Source: JBBDRJ01 sp963766295
Lineage (GTDB): Bacteria > Actinomycetota > JAICYB01
NCBI GenBank assembly: GCA_963766295.1
Contig: CAVXYW010000002.1
Location: 992,001-1,056,000, forward strand
Reading direction: 5' to 3'
DNA length: 64,000 bases
Part shown: piece after piece, positions 33,874 through 41,673 of the stretch
Layout of the letters: every line of letters begins with the position of its first letter
Numbering within the stretch: position 1 is the stretch's first letter
Made by a program: the position numbers and the translations under genes
The notes under the pieces: model-generated
The model's database searches: none
What the model was told of the DNA's origin: nothing
What the model saw: the letters and a program-made list of their open reading frames with translations, nothing else

Positions 33874-33901
33874 TACGCCTATAATCCCCGTTCTGTTAAC
33901 T
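33874..33901 (+). other. dif-like XerC/XerD recombination site
   Basis: XerC arm TACGCCTATAA, central TCCCCG, XerD arm TTCTGTTAACT. The XerD arm matches the E. coli arm TTATGTTAAAT at 9 of 11 positions. Against the actinobacterial consensus as I remember it (XerC arm TTCRCCGATAA, XerD arm TTATGTCAAGT) it matches 9/11 and 8/11. The site sits where gene orientation flips, as expected of the chromosome dimer resolution site. XerD is encoded at 51389-52318. Confidence 0.75.
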
Positions 33902-33987
33902 AACGAGGTGAGGGCCCAAATCGGCGCTTCTCTGAGACCGGGCCCACGTCTCCCCCGAAAGGATGCGGCAGCGCGACGAGGCGCTAG

Positions 33988-34452
33988 CTAGAGGCTGCCG
34001 ACTTGGGCGGCGACCGGAGCAGCGGCTTCAGGACGCTGAGTGAGCGTAGCCACGGCGCCCTTCAGCTCGTCGTAGACGCGCCCCAGGGCGATCCCGAACA
34101 CGCCCTGCCCCCGGCGCACGAGATCGACGATCTCGCTGTCGGAGGTGGCCGCGTATATGGACTTGCCGTCCGACAGCAATGTGACCTTCTCGAGCGGCTG
34201 GCGGAGCTCGTCAACGATGTAACTGATGGCCTTACGGATCTTCGGAAGCGCCACGCCGGCGTCCAGAAGGTTCTTTATGACGCGCAGGTGCACCAGATCA
34301 CGGAACGAGTAGAGCCTCTGCGTGCCAGATCCGGCGGCGTCCTTCACCTCGGGGCGTACAAGGCCGGTTCTCGCCCAGTAATCGAGTTGACGGTAGGTGA
34401 TCCCTACGATCGAACATGCTTGAGGGCCACGGAAGCCCTGCTCGCCAGCCAT
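33988..34452 (-). CDS. MerR-family regulator, Rv1830-like
   Basis: 154 residues from ATG 34452; longer in-frame starts exist up to 34533 but add unlike sequence. The winged-helix opening FRGPQACSIVGITYRQLDYW and RTGLVRPEV, then YSFRDLVHLRVIKNLLDAGV, is MerR-like. The C-terminal part (VTLLSDGKSIYAATSDSEIV) is the effector/dimer half of the actinobacterial Rv1830 type. It closes the gcvH-garA-merR-bfn-merR block. Its own promoter region carries G/C palindromes. Confidence 0.88.
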   Translation of the reverse strand: MAGEQGFRGPQACSIVGITYRQLDYWARTGLVRPEVKDAAGSGTQRLYSFRDLVHLRVIKNLLDAGVALPKIRKAISYIVDELRQPLEKVTLLSDGKSIYAATSDSEIVDLVRRGQGVFGIALGRVYDELKGAVATLTQRPEAAAPVAAQVGSL

Positions 34453-34590
34453 ACATTCCCCCAATTCCTCGCGAACTACACCCGCGGGATTTCCCGGACC
34501 TATGAGTGTGCTGCCTAGATCGCTCGCCGTCAATCATTCCCCCCCTCGGTATGCCGTAGCTCTAGGGGGGTATGCGTTAGGTAAGACACC

Positions 34591-34604
34591 TACCCCCCGG
34601 GGTA
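34591..34604. promoter_or_regulatory. palindrome in promoter region of the MerR gene
   Basis: TACCCC-CC-GGGGTA is a perfect dyad. Related G-run/TATG segments occur at 34562-34574 (TAGGGGGGTATGC order) and 34538-34556. All lie between bfn and merR and could be operator sites for one of the two MerR proteins (inference). Confidence 0.4.
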
Positions 34605-34677
34605 TAGGGGAGCACAGCCGGGGTAAGCGCGGGACGTGGGATAGGACCGTAGGTGCGCCGTCGAGCGGCAGCGATGA

Positions 34678-35160
34678 CTATTTGAAGTCTTCGGGACTGA
34701 CCTGTTCGAGGAATTCGCGGAACCGCTCGACCTCCTGCTCGGCGTCGGGCTCGTCCTCGTCCTTCACCGCTATGGACGCTTCCTCGATAACGGCCTCGTC
34801 GGCAAATATCGTGAGGTTCATGCGCACGGCCAAGGCCAGGGCGTCTGATGGCCGGCTCGATACCGAGACCGAGTCACCGTTCTGCGACATCTGGATCTCG
34901 GCATAGAACGTGCCTTCCCGCAATTCGGTGATCACGATGCGCTCAACCGAGATGCCGGTCCCCTGCAACAGATCGCGCATCAGATCGTGGGTCATCGGAC
35001 GCTGCGTCTCGATGCCCTGCATGCCGAGCGCTATGGCGGTTGCTTCCACCGGACCGATCCAGATGGGGAGGTAACGCTCCCCTTCCTTCTCCTTGAGAAG
35101 AACGATGGGCTGATTGGTTGGTAGCTCTACACGGACGCCGACCAGTTGGAGCTCGATCAC
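34678..35160 (-). CDS. bifunctional nuclease (BFN/DUF151) family protein
   Basis: 160 residues from GTG 35160. LPIWIGPVEATAIALGMQGI, then RPMTHDLMRDLLQ and VSSRPSDALALAVRM are the three conserved blocks of the BFN/DUF151 family. It is the orthologue by context of mycobacterial Rv1829. Some plant and bacterial members have nuclease activity; the actinobacterial role is unproven. It lies between the two MerR genes. Confidence 0.9.
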   Translation of the reverse strand: MIELQLVGVRVELPTNQPIVLLKEKEGERYLPIWIGPVEATAIALGMQGIETQRPMTHDLMRDLLQGTGISVERIVITELREGTFYAEIQMSQNGDSVSVSSRPSDALALAVRMNLTIFADEAVIEEASIAVKDEDEPDAEQEVERFREFLEQVSPEDFK

Positions 35161-35261
35161 GTCCTCACCACCTTCATGCTCGTTCTCGTGAGCGTAAGAC
35201 TACTCCCGGCCTATCGGTCTGGCGACGGATGACGCACCCTGCGTCGTCCTGAAACGAAAAC

Positions 35262-36038
35262 TTAGCCGAGCGGACCGACGGCGTCTCGTAGCAGGACGCG
35301 AACGAGCTTCCCGCCGACGCGAACGACCTCACGAACTTTCTCATGAGCGGCGCGCCGGGCTTCCGGATGACGCTGGCTGGCCAGCGGTTGCGCCGCTTGG
35401 AGCGCCAGATCGGCCCAACGGTCGGCTGCGTTGCGGAAGATCTTCAGATGCCGAGGTTCCAACCCCAGCTCGATGAGGGCGCGGCAGAGCTTGGCCGCTT
35501 CTAGATCCTGCTCGTCGTAGCGAAGGATCGGCTCTCCTTCGGCCTCACCATCGCGAGCTTCGCGGATCTGCGTTGGCGAAAGCATCCGGTACTCGGTCAG
35601 CTCGGTGAGCTCTTCCGTCGACAGCCCGCTTACATTCGCTAGCTCGACTAGAGAGAAGGAGGCTCCCGTCCCGGCGGCGCCCAGTGCCGTCTTCGGATCG
35701 GCTGCCGCAGCGACGACATCGTCGGAGTCCATGGATTCGAGCGCGAGAGTCGTCTGCCCTCCCCCGCCGCTGGACGTGTCGAGCTCGTCTAGACGTTCGC
35801 GGATGACTTTCAACGGAAGGAAATGCTCGCGCTGCAATCGGAGGATGAAGCGCAATCGGTCGATGTCGGTTTCGGTGAACTTGCGGTAGCCGGAGGCTGT
35901 TCGCTCGGGCTCGATGAGGCCTTCACTTTCGAGGAACCGGATCTTCGACACGGTCACGTCCGGGAACGAATCCTTGAGGACGTTGAGAACCTCGCCGATC
36001 GAGAAATATGGGCGACCGCTTTCCAAAGCCACCATCAC
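35262..36038 (-). CDS. MerR-family regulator, Rv1828-like
   Basis: 258 residues. The HTH segment is YFSIGEVLNVLKDSFPDVTV and the wing is SKIRFLESEGLIEPERTASG, then RLRFILRLQREHFLPLKVIR. A long C-terminal helical domain distinguishes it from metal-sensing MerR proteins, and no metal-binding Cys is seen. It overlaps garA by ATGA, so both are made from one transcript. The mycobacterial counterpart binds its own promoter region. Confidence 0.9.
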   Translation of the reverse strand: MMVALESGRPYFSIGEVLNVLKDSFPDVTVSKIRFLESEGLIEPERTASGYRKFTETDIDRLRFILRLQREHFLPLKVIRERLDELDTSSGGGGQTTLALESMDSDDVVAAAADPKTALGAAGTGASFSLVELANVSGLSTEELTELTEYRMLSPTQIREARDGEAEGEPILRYDEQDLEAAKLCRALIELGLEPRHLKIFRNAADRWADLALQAAQPLASQRHPEARRAAHEKVREVVRVGGKLVRVLLRDAVGPLG

Positions 36039-36490
36039 TCCTTGGACAAGAACAGCAGGCGGAACTTCCCGATCTGCAGCTCGTCACCGGAGCTGAGATT
36101 GCTCGAGTCGACGCGAGACCTGTTCACATACGTGCCGTTCAGGGAGCCGAGATCGGCTACTGCGTACTTGCTTCCCGTCCGCCGCAGCTCCGCGTGCCGG
36201 CGCGAGACCGTGATGTCGTTGAGGAAGATGTCCGACTGGGGGTGACGTCCGACCGTCACGAGGTCTCCGTCCAGGGTGAACTTCGTCCCCGCCGCCGGAC
36301 CTCGGCGCACGATCAATGCTGCCTGTCCGGCCTGGAGCTCCTTGAGGTGAGTGTCTTCCTCAGACTCAACCTCGATCGGCGCCAGCGTGGCTGTGGCCTC
36401 GGCTTCCACCGTTGCGGCCAGCGGCGAGCCGCAGCGCGAACAGAAGTTCGAGCTGGCCTCGTTCAGATGGTCGCAAACCGGGCATCGCAT
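36035..36490 (-). CDS. garA: FHA-domain protein GarA with N-terminal zinc ribbon
   Basis: 151 residues. The N-terminus is a zinc ribbon (CPVC ... CSRCG, residues 3-21). An acidic segment EVESEEDTHLKEL follows, without the ETTS phosphosite of mycobacterial GarA. The FHA domain runs from about 58, with GRHPQSDIFLNDITVSRRHA and the phosphothreonine-binding Arg/Ser/His plus LGSLNGTYVN. GarA controls 2-oxoglutarate metabolism under PknB/PknG control. The missing Thr pair suggests altered phosphorylation control (inference). Confidence 0.88.
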   Translation of the reverse strand: MRCPVCDHLNEASSNFCSRCGSPLAATVEAEATATLAPIEVESEEDTHLKELQAGQAALIVRRGPAAGTKFTLDGDLVTVGRHPQSDIFLNDITVSRRHAELRRTGSKYAVADLGSLNGTYVNRSRVDSSNLSSGDELQIGKFRLLFLSKE

Positions 36491-36516
36491 TCAGGCTCCT
36501 GACGATTCGGACACTC

Positions 36517-36545
36517 AATCTAGGGAACACCCTGAGGGGGGTCAA
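36517..36545 (-). promoter_or_regulatory. sigma-70-type promoter for garA-merR
   Basis: On the minus strand, -35 TTGACC (36545-36540), a 17-nt spacer, and -10 TAGATT (36522-36517). It lies 26 nt before the garA ATG, so the leader is short but room remains for a ribosome site. Confidence 0.7.
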
Positions 36546-36596
36546 CGTTGCGGTGGAGCCCTCTAGAGTGACTCTCCCCTACCCTAAAGCAGGACT

Positions 36597-36998
36597 CTAG
36601 CCTTCTTCCTCCCGAAGGCTCTCTACCAGCTCTTCGTAGGCGGTGGCGTCCAATAGGGCGTCCAGCTCGGCGGGGTCGTCGGCCTGGATGGTTACCAGCC
36701 ATCCCTCGCCGTAGGGGTCCTCATTGACGATCTCAGGCGTGGAGACGACCTCCTCGTTGCGATCGACGATCTCCCCGGTCACCGGGGCGAAGAGGTCGGA
36801 GACCGCCTTAGGGGACTGGATCTCGCCGAATGGGGCGTCCTGGGTCACCCGGGTGCCGGGCTCAGGGAGCTCGACGTAGACAACGTCTCCCAGAGCGTCT
36901 TGGGCGTAGTCGGTGACGCCTATGCGCACGACGGCTCCCTCGAGGCGAGCCCACTCGTGCTCCGGCGTGTAGTGCAGGTCCTTCGGGTAGGTCGTCAC
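36597..36998 (-). CDS. gcvH: glycine cleavage system H protein
   Basis: 133 residues from GTG 36998. The lipoyl-lysine lies in FGEIQSPKAVSDLFAPVTGE, matching the ES(V/P)KA-SD signature, and GEGWLVTIQADDPAEL closes the fold. H protein shuttles the aminomethyl group among the P, T and L proteins of the glycine cleavage complex; none of those are in this window. The start overlaps the ManC-fusion stop (GTGA), so they share a transcript. Confidence 0.95.
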   Translation of the reverse strand: MTTYPKDLHYTPEHEWARLEGAVVRIGVTDYAQDALGDVVYVELPEPGTRVTQDAPFGEIQSPKAVSDLFAPVTGEIVDRNEEVVSTPEIVNEDPYGEGWLVTIQADDPAELDALLDATAYEELVESLREEEG

Positions 36999-39478
36999 GC
37001 GATGAGATTACGGATCACTCGTGTCTGCGTGCCAGCCAGGGCGCGCGCCTTGGCGTCTGAGTCGGCCTCGGCCCAGACGTGAACGGCAGGCTGCTCGGGG
37101 TCCGGCAGCACCAAAACCCAGTCGGCGCCGTGATAGATCTTTACGCCGTCCACGAGCTCGGTGCGATCGCCGGACGCTCTCTCCAAAACCTCACGCATCA
37201 CCGCGCCCTTCTGTTCCCACGGACAAGCAACCGGTTCGTGGACAACGAAGACCTGCGGCATCGGTTCGATGATCTCCGACAAGGGTCGTCCAGCATGCGC
37301 GCGGAACTCGAGGATCTTGGCCAGCGATGCCATCGCATCCGGTGCGGGAAGAAAATCCGGGAAGATCAGTGCACCGTCCGGGCTCCCGGCGAGCGTGACG
37401 TCGCCCCACGTGGCTGCCTCCATCAACTCCGACGGCGCAGCCTTGGTCCACCGAACTCCGAGTCCCTTCTCCTTTGCGACTCGCGCAACCTCCCGAGACG
37501 CCGTTACCGGAAGCGCAACGGTTCCCGAGTCGACCATTTCGACCGCAAGCAGCAACATCGCTGTTCCGTCGAGCATCGTTCCGTTGTCGTCGACCACGAG
37601 CAGCCTCTCCCCCACCGGATCGAACAACGCACCGAGATCTGAGCCGGAAACGTTCACCAGATCGGCTAAGCGAGCTTGATGCTCTGCCAGCTGTTCTTCG
37701 GCGAGAACTGCACGTGCCTCGTCGACAATCCCGTTCACGGCGAGCACCTCGCAGTCGAGCTTTCCGAAGAATCCGGGCAGGACGAGGCCGGTCGCGCCGA
37801 ACCCGTAATCGATGACGAGCTTGAGTCCGGTCTTGCGCACGGCCTCCGCATCGATCGTGTTCAGCAGGCCTTCTGTGTAGTACTCCCAGGCGCGCGGCGG
37901 GTAATGGAGTTCCCCGATCTCGCCTGGGTACGCGCGCCGCACTTCTTCTCGATAAAAGGTGCGCTCTACCTTGCGCTGTTTCCCGGGTTCCAGATCGGTT
38001 CCTTCGGCATCGATGAACGTGATCTGGATCGCTTGTGGATCGTGCGGAGCCGTCCGTATCGCCATCGCGCCGTTGGAGTGACGAGTTCGGACGTAGTAGC
38101 GCACGACCGGTGTGGGCGTGAGCTCCAAGTCGTGGCAATGCACTCCCGCCAGGTTCAATCCGGCCATCGCCGCCCGCTTCATGGCCCGAGCAGCGCGTGT
38201 TGCATCACGCGAAACCGTGACGATCGAGCCCTTCTTCAAAGTCGAACCGTAGGCCATGGCCAAACGAACGACGGTCTCCGGCGTGACGTCGACGTTCACG
38301 AGTCCGGTAACGCCCTGGGTGCCGAAGAGCGTACGAACGCCGCGCGACTCCCAGATGATCGACTGCGTCACGATCGCACCGGCTTCGACTGTCTTGAACG
38401 GGTAGATCCTCACGTTCGGGTTGATGACCGCGTCGTTGCCGATCGAGCAGTCATCGCCGACCACGACGCCTTCTTCGAGACGGGCGCCGCGGCGGACGTC
38501 GCTGTTGCGTCCGACGATGCAGCCCCTGAGATTCGCCATCGGTCCGATGTAGGCGTTGTCGTGGACCGTCCCGCGATGTATGAACGCGCCCTCCTTCACC
38601 ACGACGTTGGCACCGAGCACCGAGTACTCGCGCAAGTGGGAGCCCTGCTCTATCCGGCAGTTCTCGCCGATGACGGCCGGTCCGTCGATGCGTGCGCCGG
38701 GGTCGATCTCCGCCCCCTCCCCCAGCCAGATCCGCTCCCCCAGTGCAAAGCCGGGAATGTCGACGCGAACCTTTCCCTCGAGGACGTCGCGCTGAGCTGT
38801 GAGGTAAGCGTCCACGTTGCCGACGTCCGTCCAGTAACCCTCCGCGACGTATCCGAAGATCGGCAGGCCTTTGTCCAGGAGTAATGGAAAGAGATCTTCG
38901 GAGAAGTCGAAGACCGTGTCCTCGGGGATGAAGTCGAAGACTTCGGGCTCGAGGACGTAGATCCCGGTGTTGATCGTGTCGCTGAACACCTCGCCCCAGT
39001 TGGGCTTCTCAAGGAACCGCTCGATCGATCCGTCCTCGCGGGTGATAACGACTCCGAACTCGAGCGGATTGGGAACCGACTTCAAACAGATCGTTGCTAC
39101 GGCTTGCTTAGAGCGATGGAACTCCACGAGCTTCGCAAGGTCGATGTCTGTGAGGGCGTCGCCCGATATGACGACGAAGGTTTCGTCCCGAAGCTCGTCT
39201 TCTGCGTTCTTGACGCTTCCCGCCGTACCAAGCGGCGTCTCCTCGGTTGCGTACTGAAGGCTTACACCGAGGTCCTCACCGTTGCCGAAGTACGACCGGA
39301 TAACGCTGGAAAGGAACTGAACGGTGGCGATCTGCTCGGTGAAGCCGTAGCCGCGCAGGAGGTCGACGATGTGCTCCATCAACGGCTTGTTGACGATGGG
39401 GAGCATCGGCTTGGGCTGATTCGAGGTGAGTGGGCGGAGGCGGGTGCCCTGACCACCAGCCATGATCACGGCTTTCAC
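36995..39478 (-). CDS. mannose-1-P guanylyltransferase fused to degenerate phosphomannomutase domain
   Basis: 827 residues from GTG. The N-terminal nucleotidyltransferase (1-235) has MAGGQGTRLRPLTSNQPKP with the catalytic Lys. A left-handed beta-helix (about 250-380) follows with hexapeptide repeats. A phosphohexomutase-like C-terminal half follows (about 385-827). There the catalytic loop TASHNP reads TAPHDP (476-481) and the metal loop DPDADR reads DPVGER (620-625), so the phospho-Ser and two metal Asp are gone. The mutase half is probably inactive and perhaps regulatory. It should make GDP-mannose or a related sugar nucleotide. Confidence 0.88.
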   Translation of the reverse strand: MKAVIMAGGQGTRLRPLTSNQPKPMLPIVNKPLMEHIVDLLRGYGFTEQIATVQFLSSVIRSYFGNGEDLGVSLQYATEETPLGTAGSVKNAEDELRDETFVVISGDALTDIDLAKLVEFHRSKQAVATICLKSVPNPLEFGVVITREDGSIERFLEKPNWGEVFSDTINTGIYVLEPEVFDFIPEDTVFDFSEDLFPLLLDKGLPIFGYVAEGYWTDVGNVDAYLTAQRDVLEGKVRVDIPGFALGERIWLGEGAEIDPGARIDGPAVIGENCRIEQGSHLREYSVLGANVVVKEGAFIHRGTVHDNAYIGPMANLRGCIVGRNSDVRRGARLEEGVVVGDDCSIGNDAVINPNVRIYPFKTVEAGAIVTQSIIWESRGVRTLFGTQGVTGLVNVDVTPETVVRLAMAYGSTLKKGSIVTVSRDATRAARAMKRAAMAGLNLAGVHCHDLELTPTPVVRYYVRTRHSNGAMAIRTAPHDPQAIQITFIDAEGTDLEPGKQRKVERTFYREEVRRAYPGEIGELHYPPRAWEYYTEGLLNTIDAEAVRKTGLKLVIDYGFGATGLVLPGFFGKLDCEVLAVNGIVDEARAVLAEEQLAEHQARLADLVNVSGSDLGALFDPVGERLLVVDDNGTMLDGTAMLLLAVEMVDSGTVALPVTASREVARVAKEKGLGVRWTKAAPSELMEAATWGDVTLAGSPDGALIFPDFLPAPDAMASLAKILEFRAHAGRPLSEIIEPMPQVFVVHEPVACPWEQKGAVMREVLERASGDRTELVDGVKIYHGADWVLVLPDPEQPAVHVWAEADSDAKARALAGTQTRVIRNLIA

Positions 39479-39520
39479 GCGGCCCTCCCGGGGCGTCTCG
39501 GGGACCCGTCGGGGGCCAGT

Positions 39521-40150
39521 CTACTGGGGGGGTTCGGCAACTTCGGGGTGGAAGGGCGCTTTCTGGGCCGCTAGGAAGGCTCTCATGTCCAGGTAGTAGC
39601 GGTAGCCGGCCACGTAGTACAGGACGGCCCCGATTCCGAAGAGGACGAAGCTGATGGGCTTCAGGATCTCTGCCGCCGGAGTAGTCCCCAGGAGGAGACC
39701 GGGCAAAGCCATGAACAACGCGAACGTGGCCGTCTTCCCTACGCGCTTGACGCGTGGCTTGCCGAATCCGCGGCGCGCGAGGAAGACGAAAGCGACCGAG
39801 AGCGCCGCTTCACGCGCAAGAACGATCAGGCCGAGCCAAACCGGCAGATACGGATCTCCGAGCGGCGACGTGCCGATCATCATCGTCACAAGGGCGACCA
39901 TCGCGAGTACCCGATCGGAGATCGGGTCGAGAGTTGTACCGAGATCGGTAACGGTGTTCGTCCGCCGTGCGATCCATCCGTCGAGGTAGTCGGAGACTCC
40001 CATCGCCCCGAATAGTCCGACGGCGTAGTTGGTGTGTCCCTTCAGGATCAACCAGCCGAGGACGGGAGTGAGTGCAAGCCTTCCGAAGCTCAGCAGGTTC
40101 GGAACGGTGCGCCACTCGGCGATCGGGCGAGACTCAGCCTCGGTGTCCAC
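39521..40150 (-). CDS. CDP-alcohol phosphatidyltransferase (PgsA-like)
   Basis: 209 residues from GTG 40150; the longer frame to 40216 would run into the terminator of the upstream gene. The family signature is complete: DYLDGWIARR then TDLGTTLDPISD, giving D-x2-DG-x2-AR-x8-G-x3-D-x3-D. Several membrane helices follow. It joins a CDP-diacylglycerol to glycerol-phosphate or another alcohol in phospholipid synthesis; which alcohol is not readable. It is upstream of the ManC fusion on the same strand. Confidence 0.88.
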   Translation of the reverse strand: MDTEAESRPIAEWRTVPNLLSFGRLALTPVLGWLILKGHTNYAVGLFGAMGVSDYLDGWIARRTNTVTDLGTTLDPISDRVLAMVALVTMMIGTSPLGDPYLPVWLGLIVLAREAALSVAFVFLARRGFGKPRVKRVGKTATFALFMALPGLLLGTTPAAEILKPISFVLFGIGAVLYYVAGYRYYLDMRAFLAAQKAPFHPEVAEPPQ

Positions 40151-40202
40151 TTGAGGGTCATCGTAACGAGCACGGCCCTTGCCCGCTGTGCAGGAGAAAA
40201 GC

Positions 40203-40232
40203 GAAGGGGCCGGCACGCGGCCGGCCCCTTCG
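40203..40232 (-). terminator. intrinsic terminator of the secreted-protein gene
   Basis: GAAGGGGCCGGC pairs with GCCGGCCCCTTC (12 bp) around a short loop. On the minus strand it is followed by GCTTTTCTC. It lies 22 nt after the stop at 40254. Confidence 0.8.
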
Positions 40233-40253
40233 ACTTGCTGTACGTCCTTCAGA

Positions 40254-41162
40254 TCATGCTGCCGGTGGTGGCGGATTACAAACCACCGCGCCGAAGCCGC
40301 TCGCGGGATTCCCGGTGGCTCCCCCGATAAGCGGACCGCCTGGGTGGAGCAAGATCAACGTGCCGAGCCTTCCACGTCCGTGGATCAGAACTGACTGGGC
40401 CATGTTGTTGCAGCGCGTGCCAACTCCCTGGGTCGCCGTCCCCGATCGAGTGGTCCTGGCAGCCGTGTATCCGATCGTCAGGCTCTGATCTCCCTCATCA
40501 GCGAGTGCATCGCTGTGGATGTGCAAGAGCCAGAACTGCGCGTTGTTCTGACCATTGCTCGGCGCAGCTCCCGAAGTCGTTGTCGCCTGAGACTCTGCCA
40601 CTGCGATGCAGTTGCCCGAGGGATCCGGCTGAACGGGCGACAAGAGCGCCAACGGATGCAGCACGTAAGGCGCGACTGGGCCGCCGGCGCAGAGAGCATC
40701 GTTAACGCCGTCTACTGCGGCCCCCGCCGGCGCCGCTGCGCCGCCGTAGGTGCCGCCCGTGGCATCGCCCTCCTTGGTCAGAACGTCCTGACCCCCCACA
40801 TTGAGGATCTTGACCCGCGAGTGCGTAGTGCTTGTCTCGGACTTTCCGACCTCCAGCAGGCCCGGGAAGTCAGCAACCGACGCAGTCGCGCTGTTGGTGG
40901 TCACCGCTTCGGTTCCCAACCCATCTACCGGAGGCACGACGCCCGTGAATAGCTGCGTCAGCGCATCGGCCACCGCATCGTCAATCGCCATCTGCACCTC
41001 GGGCGGAAGCGCGTCGTAGGCCTGATCCAGCACCGCTTGGACCTCGGGCGGCACTCCTAACCCTGTAAGGTCCGGCGCTTCTGCCGAAGCTACGCTCGGC
41101 AAGAACATGACTCCCATAGCGCTGATGAGCGCGATGGCGAAAAGCTTGCGAATACGCGGCAA
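40254..41162 (-). CDS. secreted protein of unknown function
   Basis: 302 residues. A clean Sec signal peptide (KLFAIALISAMGVMFLPSVA) has a cut site after SVASA. The mature part is low in charge and rich in Ala/Gly/Thr, with two Cys pairs (DALCAGG, SGNCIAV, TRCNNM, VVCNPP) that could form disulphides. There is no anchor at the C-terminus. No family is recognised. It is a single-gene unit with a strong terminator. Confidence 0.75.
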   Translation of the reverse strand: MPRIRKLFAIALISAMGVMFLPSVASAEAPDLTGLGVPPEVQAVLDQAYDALPPEVQMAIDDAVADALTQLFTGVVPPVDGLGTEAVTTNSATASVADFPGLLEVGKSETSTTHSRVKILNVGGQDVLTKEGDATGGTYGGAAAPAGAAVDGVNDALCAGGPVAPYVLHPLALLSPVQPDPSGNCIAVAESQATTTSGAAPSNGQNNAQFWLLHIHSDALADEGDQSLTIGYTAARTTRSGTATQGVGTRCNNMAQSVLIHGRGRLGTLILLHPGGPLIGGATGNPASGFGAVVCNPPPPAA

Positions 41163-41301
41163 GGCCGCCTCCTCATCCCCGCGAAGCGAGCATCCGAGCT
41201 CGCCCCATCCACTACTTGAACGCCGTTACCATCGAAACCTTGCAGGTCCATTTGTTGCTCATCGGGGGTTTTGTGCGTAACGGGACGACGGACCCAGGGG
41301 G

Positions 41302-41643
41302 ATGAGCCTTCGACGCCCGACTGCTCTGGTCGCCGCCTTCCTCGTGCTCAGCCTGGGCGGATGCGGCGGCGACGAGCCCGTAGTGGCCCCGTCTCCGACG
41401 GTGGCCGCCTCCCCGACCAGTGGCAGCAGTCCTACGCCTTCCGATGCGGGCTTCGATGAAGAAGCATGGAGACGTGAAGCCATAAAGCGCTTTGGCGATG
41501 AACCCGAATTTGCAGACGGCTCAAAGCTCAACTATGTCGACACTGCGCGGGCACTCTGTGATCAAGCGGAATATCCCGACTACGAAGAGGGCTCCCTACA
41601 GGCCCACATCCTCGAGACTTTCTGCCCGAACTACACGGGTTAG
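41302..41643 (+). CDS. lipoprotein with DUF732-like C-terminus
   Basis: 113 residues. The lipobox is LSLGGC, then a Pro/Ser/Thr linker. The C-terminal part, with YVDTARALCDQAEYPDYEEG and ETFCPNYTG, has two Cys spaced as in DUF732-type secreted actinobacterial domains, which form one disulphide. It diverges from the secreted-protein gene with 139 nt between starts. The role is unknown. Confidence 0.7.
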   Translation: MSLRRPTALVAAFLVLSLGGCGGDEPVVAPSPTVAASPTSGSSPTPSDAGFDEEAWRREAIKRFGDEPEFADGSKLNYVDTARALCDQAEYPDYEEGSLQAHILETFCPNYTG

Positions 41644-41673
41644 CTTGTTCGACACATCAGGAGAATTAGAGAG

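Larger units (their letters stand above)
32041..33884. mobile_element. minimal Xer-exploiting Rep element integrated at dif
   Basis: An 1844-bp unit is bounded by two exact copies of a 17-bp sequence (32031-32047 and 33875-33891). The right copy continues into a complete dif-like site; the left has only the XerC arm and central region. Inside lie a HUH-type Rep gene and small ORFs, all on the minus strand, two hairpins and no integrase gene. The expected circular form would carry an attP made of the XerC arm, the central hexamer and a poor XerD arm. Borders follow the XerC arm/central junction, where XerC exchange would occur. That it is mobile is inference; Rep is frame-broken as assembled. 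Confidence 0.7.

Noticed and set aside
33274..33991. Long + strand reading frames across the right end of the element
   Set aside because: Their Arg/Ser-rich products show no motif, and the minus strand there carries recognisable Rep motifs and coupled small frames.
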